Shown piece after piece: positions 34,360-41,233 of a DNA stretch of 64,000 nt (positions within the stretch are counted from its first letter, which is position 1; each line of letters opens with the position of its first letter). The notes beneath the pieces are model-generated. The model searched no databases and was not told the origin of the DNA. It saw only the letters and a list, made by a program, of their open reading frames with translations. The stretch is from UBA1369 sp964571725 (GTDB taxonomy: Bacteria > Patescibacteriota > Gracilibacteria > UBA1369), in the NCBI GenBank assembly GCA_964571725.1, contig CAZNDB010000001.1, positions 410,059-474,058 on the forward strand, read 5' to 3'. Position numbers and translations under genes: made by a program.

Positions 34360-34572
34360 TAAAACAGAGAGTCAATTGCCTGTGTTTGAGCCGGTTTGCT
34401 TCACAAAAGCGAGCCTTTGCAACCGTCCTTTTCCAAGGACGGTTTGGCACACGCCGGCAGTTACCCTCTCTGTTTTGTCTCAATGCTGCATTTTTGCAGC
34501 CATCAATAAGTGATTTAGCCGCTCCGGCGGTTTCGCTCACAACCATGCGCACGTAGAAGGAGATAGGATACC
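34360..34572 (+). ncRNA. long structured leader upstream of the GC-rich gene
   Basis: Several nested inverted repeats lie in this stretch. An outer 11-bp pair AAAACAGAGAG (34360-34370) and CTCTCTGTTTT (34466-34476) would close a 117-base domain. Inside it are ACCGTCC-TTTTCCAA-GGACGGT (about 34421-34442) and short GC stems. After it follow GCTGCA-TTTT-TGCAGC (34485-34500) and CCGCTCCGGCGG. AAGGAG at 34557-34562 lies ten bases before the ATG at 34573. No known riboswitch or leader class is recognised. The RNA call is inference from the pairing. Confidence 0.5.
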
Positions 34573-35610
34573 ATGACTATGCAGGGTCCCCAAGGCGTGG
34601 GCGGCGGCACCCCTGGTGGGGGCCCCGCTCAGTACAGCCCTCCCCCGCCTCCGGCTCCCAATCCCAATCCGCCGTCTTCACGGACGGCCGTTGGGGGAGG
34701 TGCAGGTGGCGCAGGAGGACAACAACCCAACGCGCCCGCCTCCGGGCCTAACCAAGGAGGACAAGGAGGTCCGCCCATGCGCTCTCGAAACGCTGTCTTG
34801 TGGCTGTTCCTCGGGCTACTGATCGTGGCCGGGACGATTCTGTTCGTGGGATGGATCTATCCGTCCTGCATCCATCAGACGCCCCCCGCACCACCCCCGG
34901 TCGTCACCGTCACTCCGCCCCCGGCACCACCGCCCGCGCCGCCGCCATCCCCGTACATCCAGCAGTCCGACGTGGACAGCTGGTGCGCGAGGCAGCAGAA
35001 CCCGGGCAACTGGATCTTCCTGGGGCCCGACCTCGGGACGGACGGCACGATGGTCATCCCCATCTGCTACAACCCGGACTTCACGGCAAAGGTCGACCGG
35101 CGTCTCTCCCGCGAGGGCAACATCCTCCGGGTGGGAGACGGCGAGTACTCGACCGCCACTCACGTCGGCCATTCAGGGCAACCGGGCGGCAGCAGCATGG
35201 ATTGGAAGACACTCTCGGCTACGTTCCCCGGCAAGGTCGCGGTGAACGGGAAGTACAACGGGAATACCGTCCGCCTTCTCGGCGGCACGCTCCTCGTGCA
35301 ACTCCCCCCGTCCGCCAAACCCCCGAGCGTCTATCTCGACGAGTGCGACGACTTCCGCGCCCTCCCCTCCGCACCCACCGACCGGTGGCTGCGGGAGATC
35401 TGGACACGCTGCCAGCTGGGCACCCCCCGGCAGACAGCGGTCGCGACGACCATGATCCGCACCTGCAATTCGTCCAGCTGCTACAGCCGGGACGACGGAG
35501 CGGCTCTCGACGCGCGCGTTCGCGCCGTCGAGGACTCGGTGAAGAAGAACGGGGACAAGCCCGTTCCTCCAAGCCAGGTCGGATACGACCCGTCCGCGCC
35601 TTCGCGCTGA
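34573..35610 (+). CDS. GC-rich gene for a Pro/Gly-rich single-pass membrane protein with outer Cys domain
   Basis: A 345-residue protein unlike its neighbours. Residues 1-69 are low complexity Gly, Pro, Gln and Ala. Arg70 and Arg72 precede one transmembrane helix at 75-96, implying N-in, C-out. A proline-rich linker (105-127) leads to an outer domain of about 215 residues with six cysteines (138, 165, 258, 280, 298, 303), possible disulfides. No family is recognised. Codon use is strongly GC-biased: 45 of 60 bases are G or C in 34921-34980, against 20 of 60 in 34201-34260. A strong Shine-Dalgarno precedes the ATG. Recent transfer, or an unusually constrained gene, are both possible. Confidence 0.75.
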   Translation: MTMQGPQGVGGGTPGGGPAQYSPPPPPAPNPNPPSSRTAVGGGAGGAGGQQPNAPASGPNQGGQGGPPMRSRNAVLWLFLGLLIVAGTILFVGWIYPSCIHQTPPAPPPVVTVTPPPAPPPAPPPSPYIQQSDVDSWCARQQNPGNWIFLGPDLGTDGTMVIPICYNPDFTAKVDRRLSREGNILRVGDGEYSTATHVGHSGQPGGSSMDWKTLSATFPGKVAVNGKYNGNTVRLLGGTLLVQLPPSAKPPSVYLDECDDFRALPSAPTDRWLREIWTRCQLGTPRQTAVATTMIRTCNSSSCYSRDDGAALDARVRAVEDSVKKNGDKPVPPSQVGYDPSAPSR

Positions 35611-35613
35611 TCA

Positions 35614-35632
35614 GCCGGTGCCTCGCACCGGC
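35614..35632 (+). repeat. strong hairpin after the GC-rich gene
   Basis: GCCGGTGC-CTC-GCACCGGC, a perfect 8-bp stem with a three-base loop, begins three bases after the TGA stop. There is no T-run after it, so it is not a standard terminator. Confidence 0.75.
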
Positions 35633-35639
35633 CTCAATC

Positions 35640-35708
35640 TTCGCGGGGAGCGGTTGTAAGCGTCGTCTTCCCTCCCCCTCAGCGACGCTGTGCGCCGCTC
35701 CCCGCGAA
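35640..35708 (+). ncRNA. two-tier hairpin in the 3' region of the GC-rich gene
   Basis: A 14-bp outer stem (TTCGCGGGGAGCGG with CCGCTCCCCGCGAA) encloses an inner 7-bp stem (AGCGTCG with CGACGCT), with short internal loops and a pyrimidine-rich 17-base apical loop. Such a stable element could protect the 3' end or act as a protein-binding RNA. No known RNA family is recognised. Confidence 0.6.
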
Positions 35709-35761
35709 CCTCTCCCGCAACCCTGACCAGGAGGTCATGAGACAAAACAGAAGAGGAAATG

Positions 35762-35797
35762 GCCGCCCCCTGCCTTACGGCACGGAGGCGGCTTTCC
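35762..35797 (+). terminator. probable terminator of the GC-rich transcript
   Basis: GCCGCC at 35762-35767 pairs with GGCGGC at 35787-35792, with an inner TGCC/GGCA pair, and is followed by TTTCCTT. The T-tract is short, so efficiency is uncertain. Confidence 0.6.
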
Positions 35798-35827
35798 TTA
35801 TGCATAACAATAATTGATGGTAAACCT

Positions 35828-36199
35828 TTAGTCTTTTGCCACCAGATAAAACTCAATCATGGTAACCGCCGCTATCAGCAAAAGTCCAGACCACCAGGTC
35901 AATACACCCAACAATTGGAACAACAGACAGCCGAGAGCAATCAGAGTCAGCAAAATTCCCTGTCTCAGTGACACGTTAATATGATCATAATAAATCTCAT
36001 TCTTGTTGAACCAGACCCTGATGTAAAATCCAATCACCGTGAAAGTGCAGGTGAGAGCAAAAAACAAACTTATAAAAAACAATGCCAGCGCCAATCCTGT
36101 GGAAGCCCAGGGATCCAGTTTTTCTATTACCAGGTAAAAAGCCAGCCAGCTGATTAAAGCGGCCGAACCTATTATCATTATATATCTCTGATGTGTCAT
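35828..36199 (-). CDS. four-helix membrane protein, unknown
   Basis: A 123-residue protein with four hydrophobic segments at about 5-25, 31-55, 76-96 and 100-119. A polar loop with WFNKNEIYYDHINVSLRQG connects the second and third. The ATG at 36199 begins MTHQRYIMIIGSAALISWL; a longer frame starting at 36259 would overlap the UDG gene and add a polar segment, and is less likely. Function unknown. Converges on the GC-rich island. Confidence 0.65.
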   Translation of the reverse strand: MTHQRYIMIIGSAALISWLAFYLVIEKLDPWASTGLALALFFISLFFALTCTFTVIGFYIRVWFNKNEIYYDHINVSLRQGILLTLIALGCLLFQLLGVLTWWSGLLLIAAVTMIEFYLVAKD

Positions 36200-36236
36200 T
36201 TTGTCTGTATTTGGCAGTTTATTTGTCCATAAACTA

Positions 36237-36842
36237 CTACAATCCACCGGCTTCTTCAATTTTTTTTATCAGTATCGGCATCTTCCTGATATCCGCTTCC
36301 AGCGTGGCCCTCAAATTGGGATTATATAAAGCGGCAGCAGGGTGATATAAAGGGAAAATGACCTGTTTCTCCGAGAAAACACCCAAAACGCGCTTAGCCT
36401 GACCGTGTATATCGGAAATTTTATACCCGGGCAGAAATCTGGCCATGGAATGTCGGCCCAGGGTAACCAGCAAAACCGGTTTGATCAATTTGATTTGAGC
36501 GTCCAGATATTTAAAGCAGGCATCTACCTCCTCCGGCAAGGGATCGCGGTTATTAGGCGGCCTGCATTTAACCACATTGGTTATAAACACGTCTTCCCGG
36601 TTCATGCCGATACTATTGAGCATTTGAGTCAGGTATTTACCTGCTGCACCAACAAAAGGCCGTCCCTGAATATCTTCTTCTTTCCCGGGGCCTTCTCCAA
36701 TGAACATGATTTTCGCATGATAATTACCGTAACCGGGTACCGCGTTTTTTCTCTCTTTACACAAAGCACAATCGGTACAAATTTTGACCTTTTCTTCAAT
36801 TTCCATCATGGGCTGCAGCTGTTGATTCATATTAACTTTCAT
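36237..36842 (-). CDS. type 4 uracil-DNA glycosylase (family 4, Fe-S)
   Basis: A 201-residue UDG. Cluster ligands fit Cys22/Cys25 (or Cys25/Cys28) with Cys93 and Cys109. The active site loop is GEGPGKEED at 49-57, with GRPFVGAAGKYL following and a C-terminal motif LYHPAA (His167). It removes uracil from DNA in base excision repair. The last bases are close to the four-helix membrane protein gene; its start overlaps the end of the next gene by about eleven bases. Confidence 0.93.
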   Translation of the reverse strand: MKVNMNQQLQPMMEIEEKVKICTDCALCKERKNAVPGYGNYHAKIMFIGEGPGKEEDIQGRPFVGAAGKYLTQMLNSIGMNREDVFITNVVKCRPPNNRDPLPEEVDACFKYLDAQIKLIKPVLLVTLGRHSMARFLPGYKISDIHGQAKRVLGVFSEKQVIFPLYHPAAALYNPNLRATLEADIRKMPILIKKIEEAGGL

Positions 36843-37785
36843 TTATTCGTCGGCCGTTTTCCTCAACAGTTCGTTTTAAAACAAATTTGATCAAATATAA
36901 AGCCACTCCAACCACCAAAAACAGAATAGAAAGCCTCTGCACCTCACTGATCAAGAAGTTCAGCAAAAACAACAGGAACTCCTGACTCCTGGGATCCGCC
37001 AGATCCCCCTGTATTGAAGATAAAGTACTTTTTAGAGCGAAAGAAAAACCGTATCCCACTGCTCCCCCCAGGAAAAACCCACTGGCAATATAGGCTACTA
37101 TGGTCGATGTTTTTCCGTAAATTACCATTACAATCAAGGCCAGAAGCGCCAGCAACATCAAAAAAGACAGATTCCTGTAACTTTCTATTTTCACCATCAT
37201 CTGAAGCGGCACAGCCTTATCAATATTACCCAACTCCTCCGGTACTTCATTGTAGATGGTATCTTCAAAATCACTTGATACAGCTTGCATTACATCTTCA
37301 TAAGGGACGTTCTGTGGCACACATGACGGTTCCTTTTCAGTAAAATCAAAGGCCATGCCAGCCTCGGAGCAAGTGGGAAGTTTCTGATAAAGCAGATAGG
37401 TCAGATTGTTGGCAACCGTCAACAAATTTGATCGCAAATTACGCAGTGATAAAACTATCGGCTTACCAGGATCTTTTTTATAAACTTCTATCTGATCGGC
37501 AAAATCATTTAAAGTACTGCTAAATACCGCTCTCGTAAAAACACCCTGTATCTGAGTTTTTAATTCCCCGGGGTCAAAATAACCATTGAAATATTCACTA
37601 TTGGACTGCAAAACACTCACTGTCTTATCCAGAGCAAAATCATAAACGCCCTGAACCAGCTCATCACGTCGATAAAATTCCGGATTTAAATAAGTTCTGG
37701 AGACTCCGTAAATCAGAAAAATCGGCACAGACAAAACAACGAATATTATAACCAAAAATGAAGCCGCTATCTTTCTGAGAACCAT
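36832..37785 (-). CDS. membrane protein with large outer domain, unknown
   Basis: A 317-residue protein: one transmembrane helix near residues 8-28, an outer domain of about 170 residues with two cysteines (CSEAGMAFDFTEKEPSC), then three hydrophobic segments near 205-225, 229-255 and 280-305. The N-terminal anchor plus C-terminal bundle resembles other Patescibacteria-type membrane proteins, but I recognise no domain. A TATAAT box on the minus strand at 37821-37816 is the likely -10. It overlaps the UDG gene. Confidence 0.6.
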   Translation of the reverse strand: MVLRKIAASFLVIIFVVLSVPIFLIYGVSRTYLNPEFYRRDELVQGVYDFALDKTVSVLQSNSEYFNGYFDPGELKTQIQGVFTRAVFSSTLNDFADQIEVYKKDPGKPIVLSLRNLRSNLLTVANNLTYLLYQKLPTCSEAGMAFDFTEKEPSCVPQNVPYEDVMQAVSSDFEDTIYNEVPEELGNIDKAVPLQMMVKIESYRNLSFLMLLALLALIVMVIYGKTSTIVAYIASGFFLGGAVGYGFSFALKSTLSSIQGDLADPRSQEFLLFLLNFLISEVQRLSILFLVVGVALYLIKFVLKRTVEENGRRINES

Positions 37786-37851
37786 TTTAAATTCTATAAA
37801 ACGCGTATCGGCGGCATTATAGTAAAAAGGTCCTCAAAAGAAAAACTATGA

Positions 37852-38907
37852 CTAAATTTTGACTTCCGGAATTTGTAAAATATTGCTTAAAAGCTCAATT
37901 GGCTTGGAATCCTCAACTTTGGCCAGATTTTTTTCTTCTAAAAACGGGCCGCCCGAGGGCATAACTCTCCACCGCGTTTCCTGATGTATTCGGCCAGGCA
38001 TGGTAAATCCGGCTGCTTTTTTGTGTCCGCCGCCGCCAAATTTCCCTGCCAGTTCGGATAAATCCACGTCATCCCTTCTGGTTCTGAATGAACCTTTCAC
38101 ATTTCCCCGGTCGTCTTCATTTAAAAGCACCGTAAATTTCGATCCCGGAACGGCATTCAAAAAATCAACCAGGCCGGCAATATCCTCCGATCTGGCGTTC
38201 ACTTCCATCAGATCGTTATTGGTAAGTACGGTAACCACAACGCCCTGTTCATTAATTGTTGCCCTTTCCAAGGCCTTGCCCCAAACCCTCATGGTAGCGA
38301 GTGGGGTAGTCCTGAACAAATTCTTGGCGATTATATTCACTCTGCCGCCGGCTTCCATTAATTTACTGGTTATTTCAAAAACCTCCAGCGTGGTATTGGA
38401 ATGCATCAACCCCCCTGTATCGTAATATATTCCGCAAAGCATGGCCGTAGCCATAACGGGAGTAATTTTTATTCCCAAAAAAGTAAATATTTTATATAAA
38501 AGCAGCGTAGTGGAAGCGCTGTTTTCATCCACCAGATTAAGAGTGCCAAAATTATCGTTGGAAGCATGGTGATCAACATTAATCACCGGCACCTTCCCGC
38601 TGAATATTTCCGGGTAAAGCTCATGATATTTTGTCATATAGGAAGCCCCGGCATCAGACACAATCAGCAGATCATAATCAAGATAGTTAAACTCTTTGAT
38701 AAATTTACCCAGTTCCGGCAAAAATCCGTATTTTTCGGACGGCGTATCAACGCAGGCCATATCTACATTTTTGCCCTGGGCCTTCAGATACTGATAAAGA
38801 GTGCAGGAAGCGCCCAAAGTATCTCCATCCGGCTTTTTGTGAGATATACATAAAATTCGATTGGCCTCCCGGGTCAGTTTACCGAATTTTACGAATAATT
38901 CTTGCAT
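37852..38907 (-). CDS. DHH/DHHA1 phosphoesterase (NrnA-like)
   Basis: A 351-residue protein. DHH motifs: HKKPDGDTLG at 23-32 (Asp27 and Asp29), DAG at 85-87, DHH at 112-114 and Asp163 in YYDTGGL. The DHHA1 domain ends with GGGGHKKAAGF at 291-301. NrnA-type enzymes degrade short oligoribonucleotides and 3'-phosphoadenosine 5'-phosphate; cyclic dinucleotide hydrolysis is another option in the family. The exact substrate is not decided by sequence. Divergent from fmt. Confidence 0.9.
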   Translation of the reverse strand: MQELFVKFGKLTREANRILCISHKKPDGDTLGASCTLYQYLKAQGKNVDMACVDTPSEKYGFLPELGKFIKEFNYLDYDLLIVSDAGASYMTKYHELYPEIFSGKVPVINVDHHASNDNFGTLNLVDENSASTTLLLYKIFTFLGIKITPVMATAMLCGIYYDTGGLMHSNTTLEVFEITSKLMEAGGRVNIIAKNLFRTTPLATMRVWGKALERATINEQGVVVTVLTNNDLMEVNARSEDIAGLVDFLNAVPGSKFTVLLNEDDRGNVKGSFRTRRDDVDLSELAGKFGGGGHKKAAGFTMPGRIHQETRWRVMPSGGPFLEEKNLAKVEDSKPIELLSNILQIPEVKI

Positions 38908-38929
38908 GTTTGGCTCAAATTAGTGTTAA

Positions 38930-38958
38930 ATTCTATTACTAATTATTCTAAAGCGCAA
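38930..38958 (-). promoter_or_regulatory. promoter for the DHH phosphoesterase gene
   Basis: On the minus strand TTGCGC at 38958-38953, a 17-base spacer and TAGAAT at 38935-38930, 22 bases before the ATG. Confidence 0.58.
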
Positions 38959-38965
38959 GACACAA

Positions 38966-39907
38966 ATGTCAGATAAAACCACCATCGTTTTCCTGGGAAG
39001 TCCAGCCTTTTCCGTTCCTTTCCTGGAAAAGCTTCACAGTGACGGGAGATTTGAGGTACTTGCCGTTATCACACAAGAGGACAAGCCATCGGGTCGCAAG
39101 ATGATTCCCACCCCCACCCCGGTTAAAATACTGGCCACTGAACTGCGTTTACCTCTTTTTCAGCCGCACAGACTGAATAAAGACCAAGGTCTGATTGAGC
39201 ATCTGGAAAAGCTCAAACCTGACTTTCTGGTAGTCGTGGCATTTGGTCAAATACTCAATCAAAAGGTTTTGAATATTCCTAAAATCAAATCGATCAATGT
39301 CCACGGGTCTATTCTTCCCAAATACCGCGGAGCCTCACCGATTGAACAAGCTCTCCTTAACGGAGACCAGGCAACCGGTCTGTCCATCATGGAAATGGAT
39401 CTGCAAATGGACACCGGAGCCGTTTATGAAATAATTGAGGAAAGTATAGCGACTGATGATAACTGTCATACGCTAAGACAAAAACTGGCCGCCAAAGGAT
39501 CCGCAGCCCTGCCCGATATTCTTTTAGAAATAAAAAACGGACAACTAACGGCCAAACCTCAGGACGATATAGCGGCCACTTACTGCCAAAAAATTAGTAA
39601 AGGCGACGGCTTGTGCACGCCCTCAAATGAGACTGCCCTACAAATTTACAATAAATTCAGGGCCTTTATAATCTGGCCGGGAATCTATCTGAATCTTAAA
39701 GGAAAGCAATTAAAACTTTTGGAAATAGCACTTTCCGATAAACAAGATTCCACCTCACCCGCCCCCGGAACGTTCTCCATAAACGGCGAACAGCTTGTCC
39801 TGGGTTGCCAGAAAGACGCCATTATCATCAAAAAATTGCAGCTGGAAGGTAAAAAACCACAGTCAGCCGCCGAATTTCTCTTAGGGAACAGACATTTATT
39901 TGATTAA
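38966..39907 (+). CDS. fmt: methionyl-tRNA formyltransferase
   Basis: A 313-residue Fmt. It has the N-terminal formyl-transferase fold with FLGSPAFSVPFLEKL, the catalytic set Asn111 and His113 in NVHGSILPKYRGASPIEQAL and Asp149, and a C-terminal domain that ends with the tRNA-binding part. It formylates initiator Met-tRNA. It converges on the O-antigen-ligase-like gene, overlapping by twelve bases. Confidence 0.96.
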   Translation: MSDKTTIVFLGSPAFSVPFLEKLHSDGRFEVLAVITQEDKPSGRKMIPTPTPVKILATELRLPLFQPHRLNKDQGLIEHLEKLKPDFLVVVAFGQILNQKVLNIPKIKSINVHGSILPKYRGASPIEQALLNGDQATGLSIMEMDLQMDTGAVYEIIEESIATDDNCHTLRQKLAAKGSAALPDILLEIKNGQLTAKPQDDIAATYCQKISKGDGLCTPSNETALQIYNKFRAFIIWPGIYLNLKGKQLKLLEIALSDKQDSTSPAPGTFSINGEQLVLGCQKDAIIIKKLQLEGKKPQSAAEFLLGNRHLFD

Positions 39908-41224
39908 TTCCCTTACTTTTTTCTGGTAATCCAAGATAACCAGGCCCAATAGCATGAAAATCAGAACCTGGCCCTGCCACAGAGTATAGAAATAATGATC
40001 AAACACGGCAATTGCCAGTAAACCTGTAAAAAGGGCCAGCCAGACCTTTCCAAAGGCCTTTTGATTCATAACCAGTCTGTGCATTGATTCAAATACCATT
40101 TTAATCGTTGCTCCAAAGATCATCAGCCACCAGAACAGTCCAAGCACTCCCGTTTCGGCTCCGATCATCAAAAAGAAGCTGTGTACCGGCTGATACAGCC
40201 ACGGACTCAATGAAAGCGGGTAATAAGACCACATGGTTGCTACAAAATTCCCCGCGCCCACCCCAAAAATAAAGTTTTGTTCAATGATCATTCTGGCAAC
40301 GTCAGAATAAATCAGCCTTTCATTCCAGGACTGCAGTGAAAAATTTAAAATTCTGGCCAGTATCACCTGATCCAGGCTGAACACAGCCAAGATAAAAATG
40401 CCAATCACCAGGGCCAGCAAAATCTGTTTAAAATTGATTTTCAAGACCTGTTGCAAAAAAATCAGAGCCGTAAAAATACCGGCAGCCAGCCAGGCAGACC
40501 TGGAAAAACTGATCAATATTCCAACCAAAAAAATAATCAGAAAATGAAAGTTTTTGAGCACGTTATCCCTGCTCAATTTCTGAACCAGCAGAGCCAGACA
40601 CACAAACATATACCCCCCAAAAACATTGGCGTGGGGAAAGGTTCCATAAGCGCGCAATATCTTTTCTCCCCCCAGGTCTATCTTGGCAATATTCAGATAA
40701 TCCCCTCCCAGAGCCGGTTCCCCCAAAATTCTCAATCCCAAATCCCCCTGCTTCAGATATTGCCCCAGACCGATCATTACCTGTAACGCGGCTCCCCAAA
40801 ACAGATATTTCAGTAAAACGTCCCTGGGAATAACTTCCTTTACAATTAACAGAAGCAGTCCCGCCAGTTCCAATAAACGGAAAGAAAAAAACAATGCCAG
40901 GAATTTATCGCCGGCCCAAAACACGGATAAGACTGTCCAGATAATCATTCCGGCCATTCCGGCCAGAAAGAACAGTTCAGTCTTGGTGGTCTGATCGTGC
41001 TTTTCTGAAAAAGTCCCGCCCACAATGCTGTTATAGCCGTAAAAAAACAGGGCCAGTAATAAAAGCACCTCACTGAGGTTCAGAAAGAAACCGCTGAAAT
41101 AATTAAACTGACCGGAAAACCAGTCGGTTTTGTATAACAACGTTTGAATCTGAAACGGAAATGAGAGCAAAAAGAGCTTTAAAAATAATCCACTAATTTT
41201 TGCAGGCTGAAAGCTGATTTTCAC
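39896..41224 (-). CDS. O-antigen ligase-like (WaaL/Wzy) membrane protein
   Basis: A 442-residue protein with about eleven hydrophobic segments. A larger outer loop is in the second half (GVGAGNFVATMWSYYPLSLSPW then QPVHSFFLMIGAETGVLG). The pattern of HSFFLMIGAETG resembles the conserved His-containing loop of O-antigen ligase/polymerase (PF04932) proteins. It joins or polymerises undecaprenyl-linked glycan. It follows the solute-binding lipoprotein gene by nine bases. Confidence 0.82.
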   Translation of the reverse strand: MKISFQPAKISGLFLKLFLLSFPFQIQTLLYKTDWFSGQFNYFSGFFLNLSEVLLLLALFFYGYNSIVGGTFSEKHDQTTKTELFFLAGMAGMIIWTVLSVFWAGDKFLALFFSFRLLELAGLLLLIVKEVIPRDVLLKYLFWGAALQVMIGLGQYLKQGDLGLRILGEPALGGDYLNIAKIDLGGEKILRAYGTFPHANVFGGYMFVCLALLVQKLSRDNVLKNFHFLIIFLVGILISFSRSAWLAAGIFTALIFLQQVLKINFKQILLALVIGIFILAVFSLDQVILARILNFSLQSWNERLIYSDVARMIIEQNFIFGVGAGNFVATMWSYYPLSLSPWLYQPVHSFFLMIGAETGVLGLFWWLMIFGATIKMVFESMHRLVMNQKAFGKVWLALFTGLLAIAVFDHYFYTLWQGQVLIFMLLGLVILDYQKKVRELIK

Positions 41225-41233
41225 AATAAAATA

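Larger units (their letters stand above)
34465..35756. repeat. inverted repeat flanking the GC-rich gene
   Basis: The left arm at about 34465-34482 reads CCTCTCTGTTTTGTCTCA; the right arm at about 35738-35756 reads TGAGACAAAACAGAAGAGG, complementary except for one extra base. A third, direct copy of the core (AAAACAGAGAG) lies at 34360. The arms enclose 1.25 kb that includes the whole GC-rich gene. No target-site duplication or transposase is seen. Confidence 0.6.

Noticed and set aside
34360..34476. Integron attC site
   Set aside because: The outer arms do not match the attC R and L box pattern, and no integrase or gene-cassette array is present.
34800..35726. 308-codon open frame in another phase of the GC-rich island, and antisense frames at 34816-35172 and 35219-35572
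   Set aside because: High GC removes stop codons in all phases. The frame at 34573 has a Shine-Dalgarno, a coherent membrane topology and a stop before the hairpins; the others show low-complexity Arg/Pro sequence.
35737..35817. 26-codon open frame beginning ATGAGACAAAACAGA after an AGGAGG
   Set aside because: The AGGAGG is only two bases from the ATG, and the frame runs through the terminator hairpin. It more likely reflects the inverted repeat. Kept in mind but not called.
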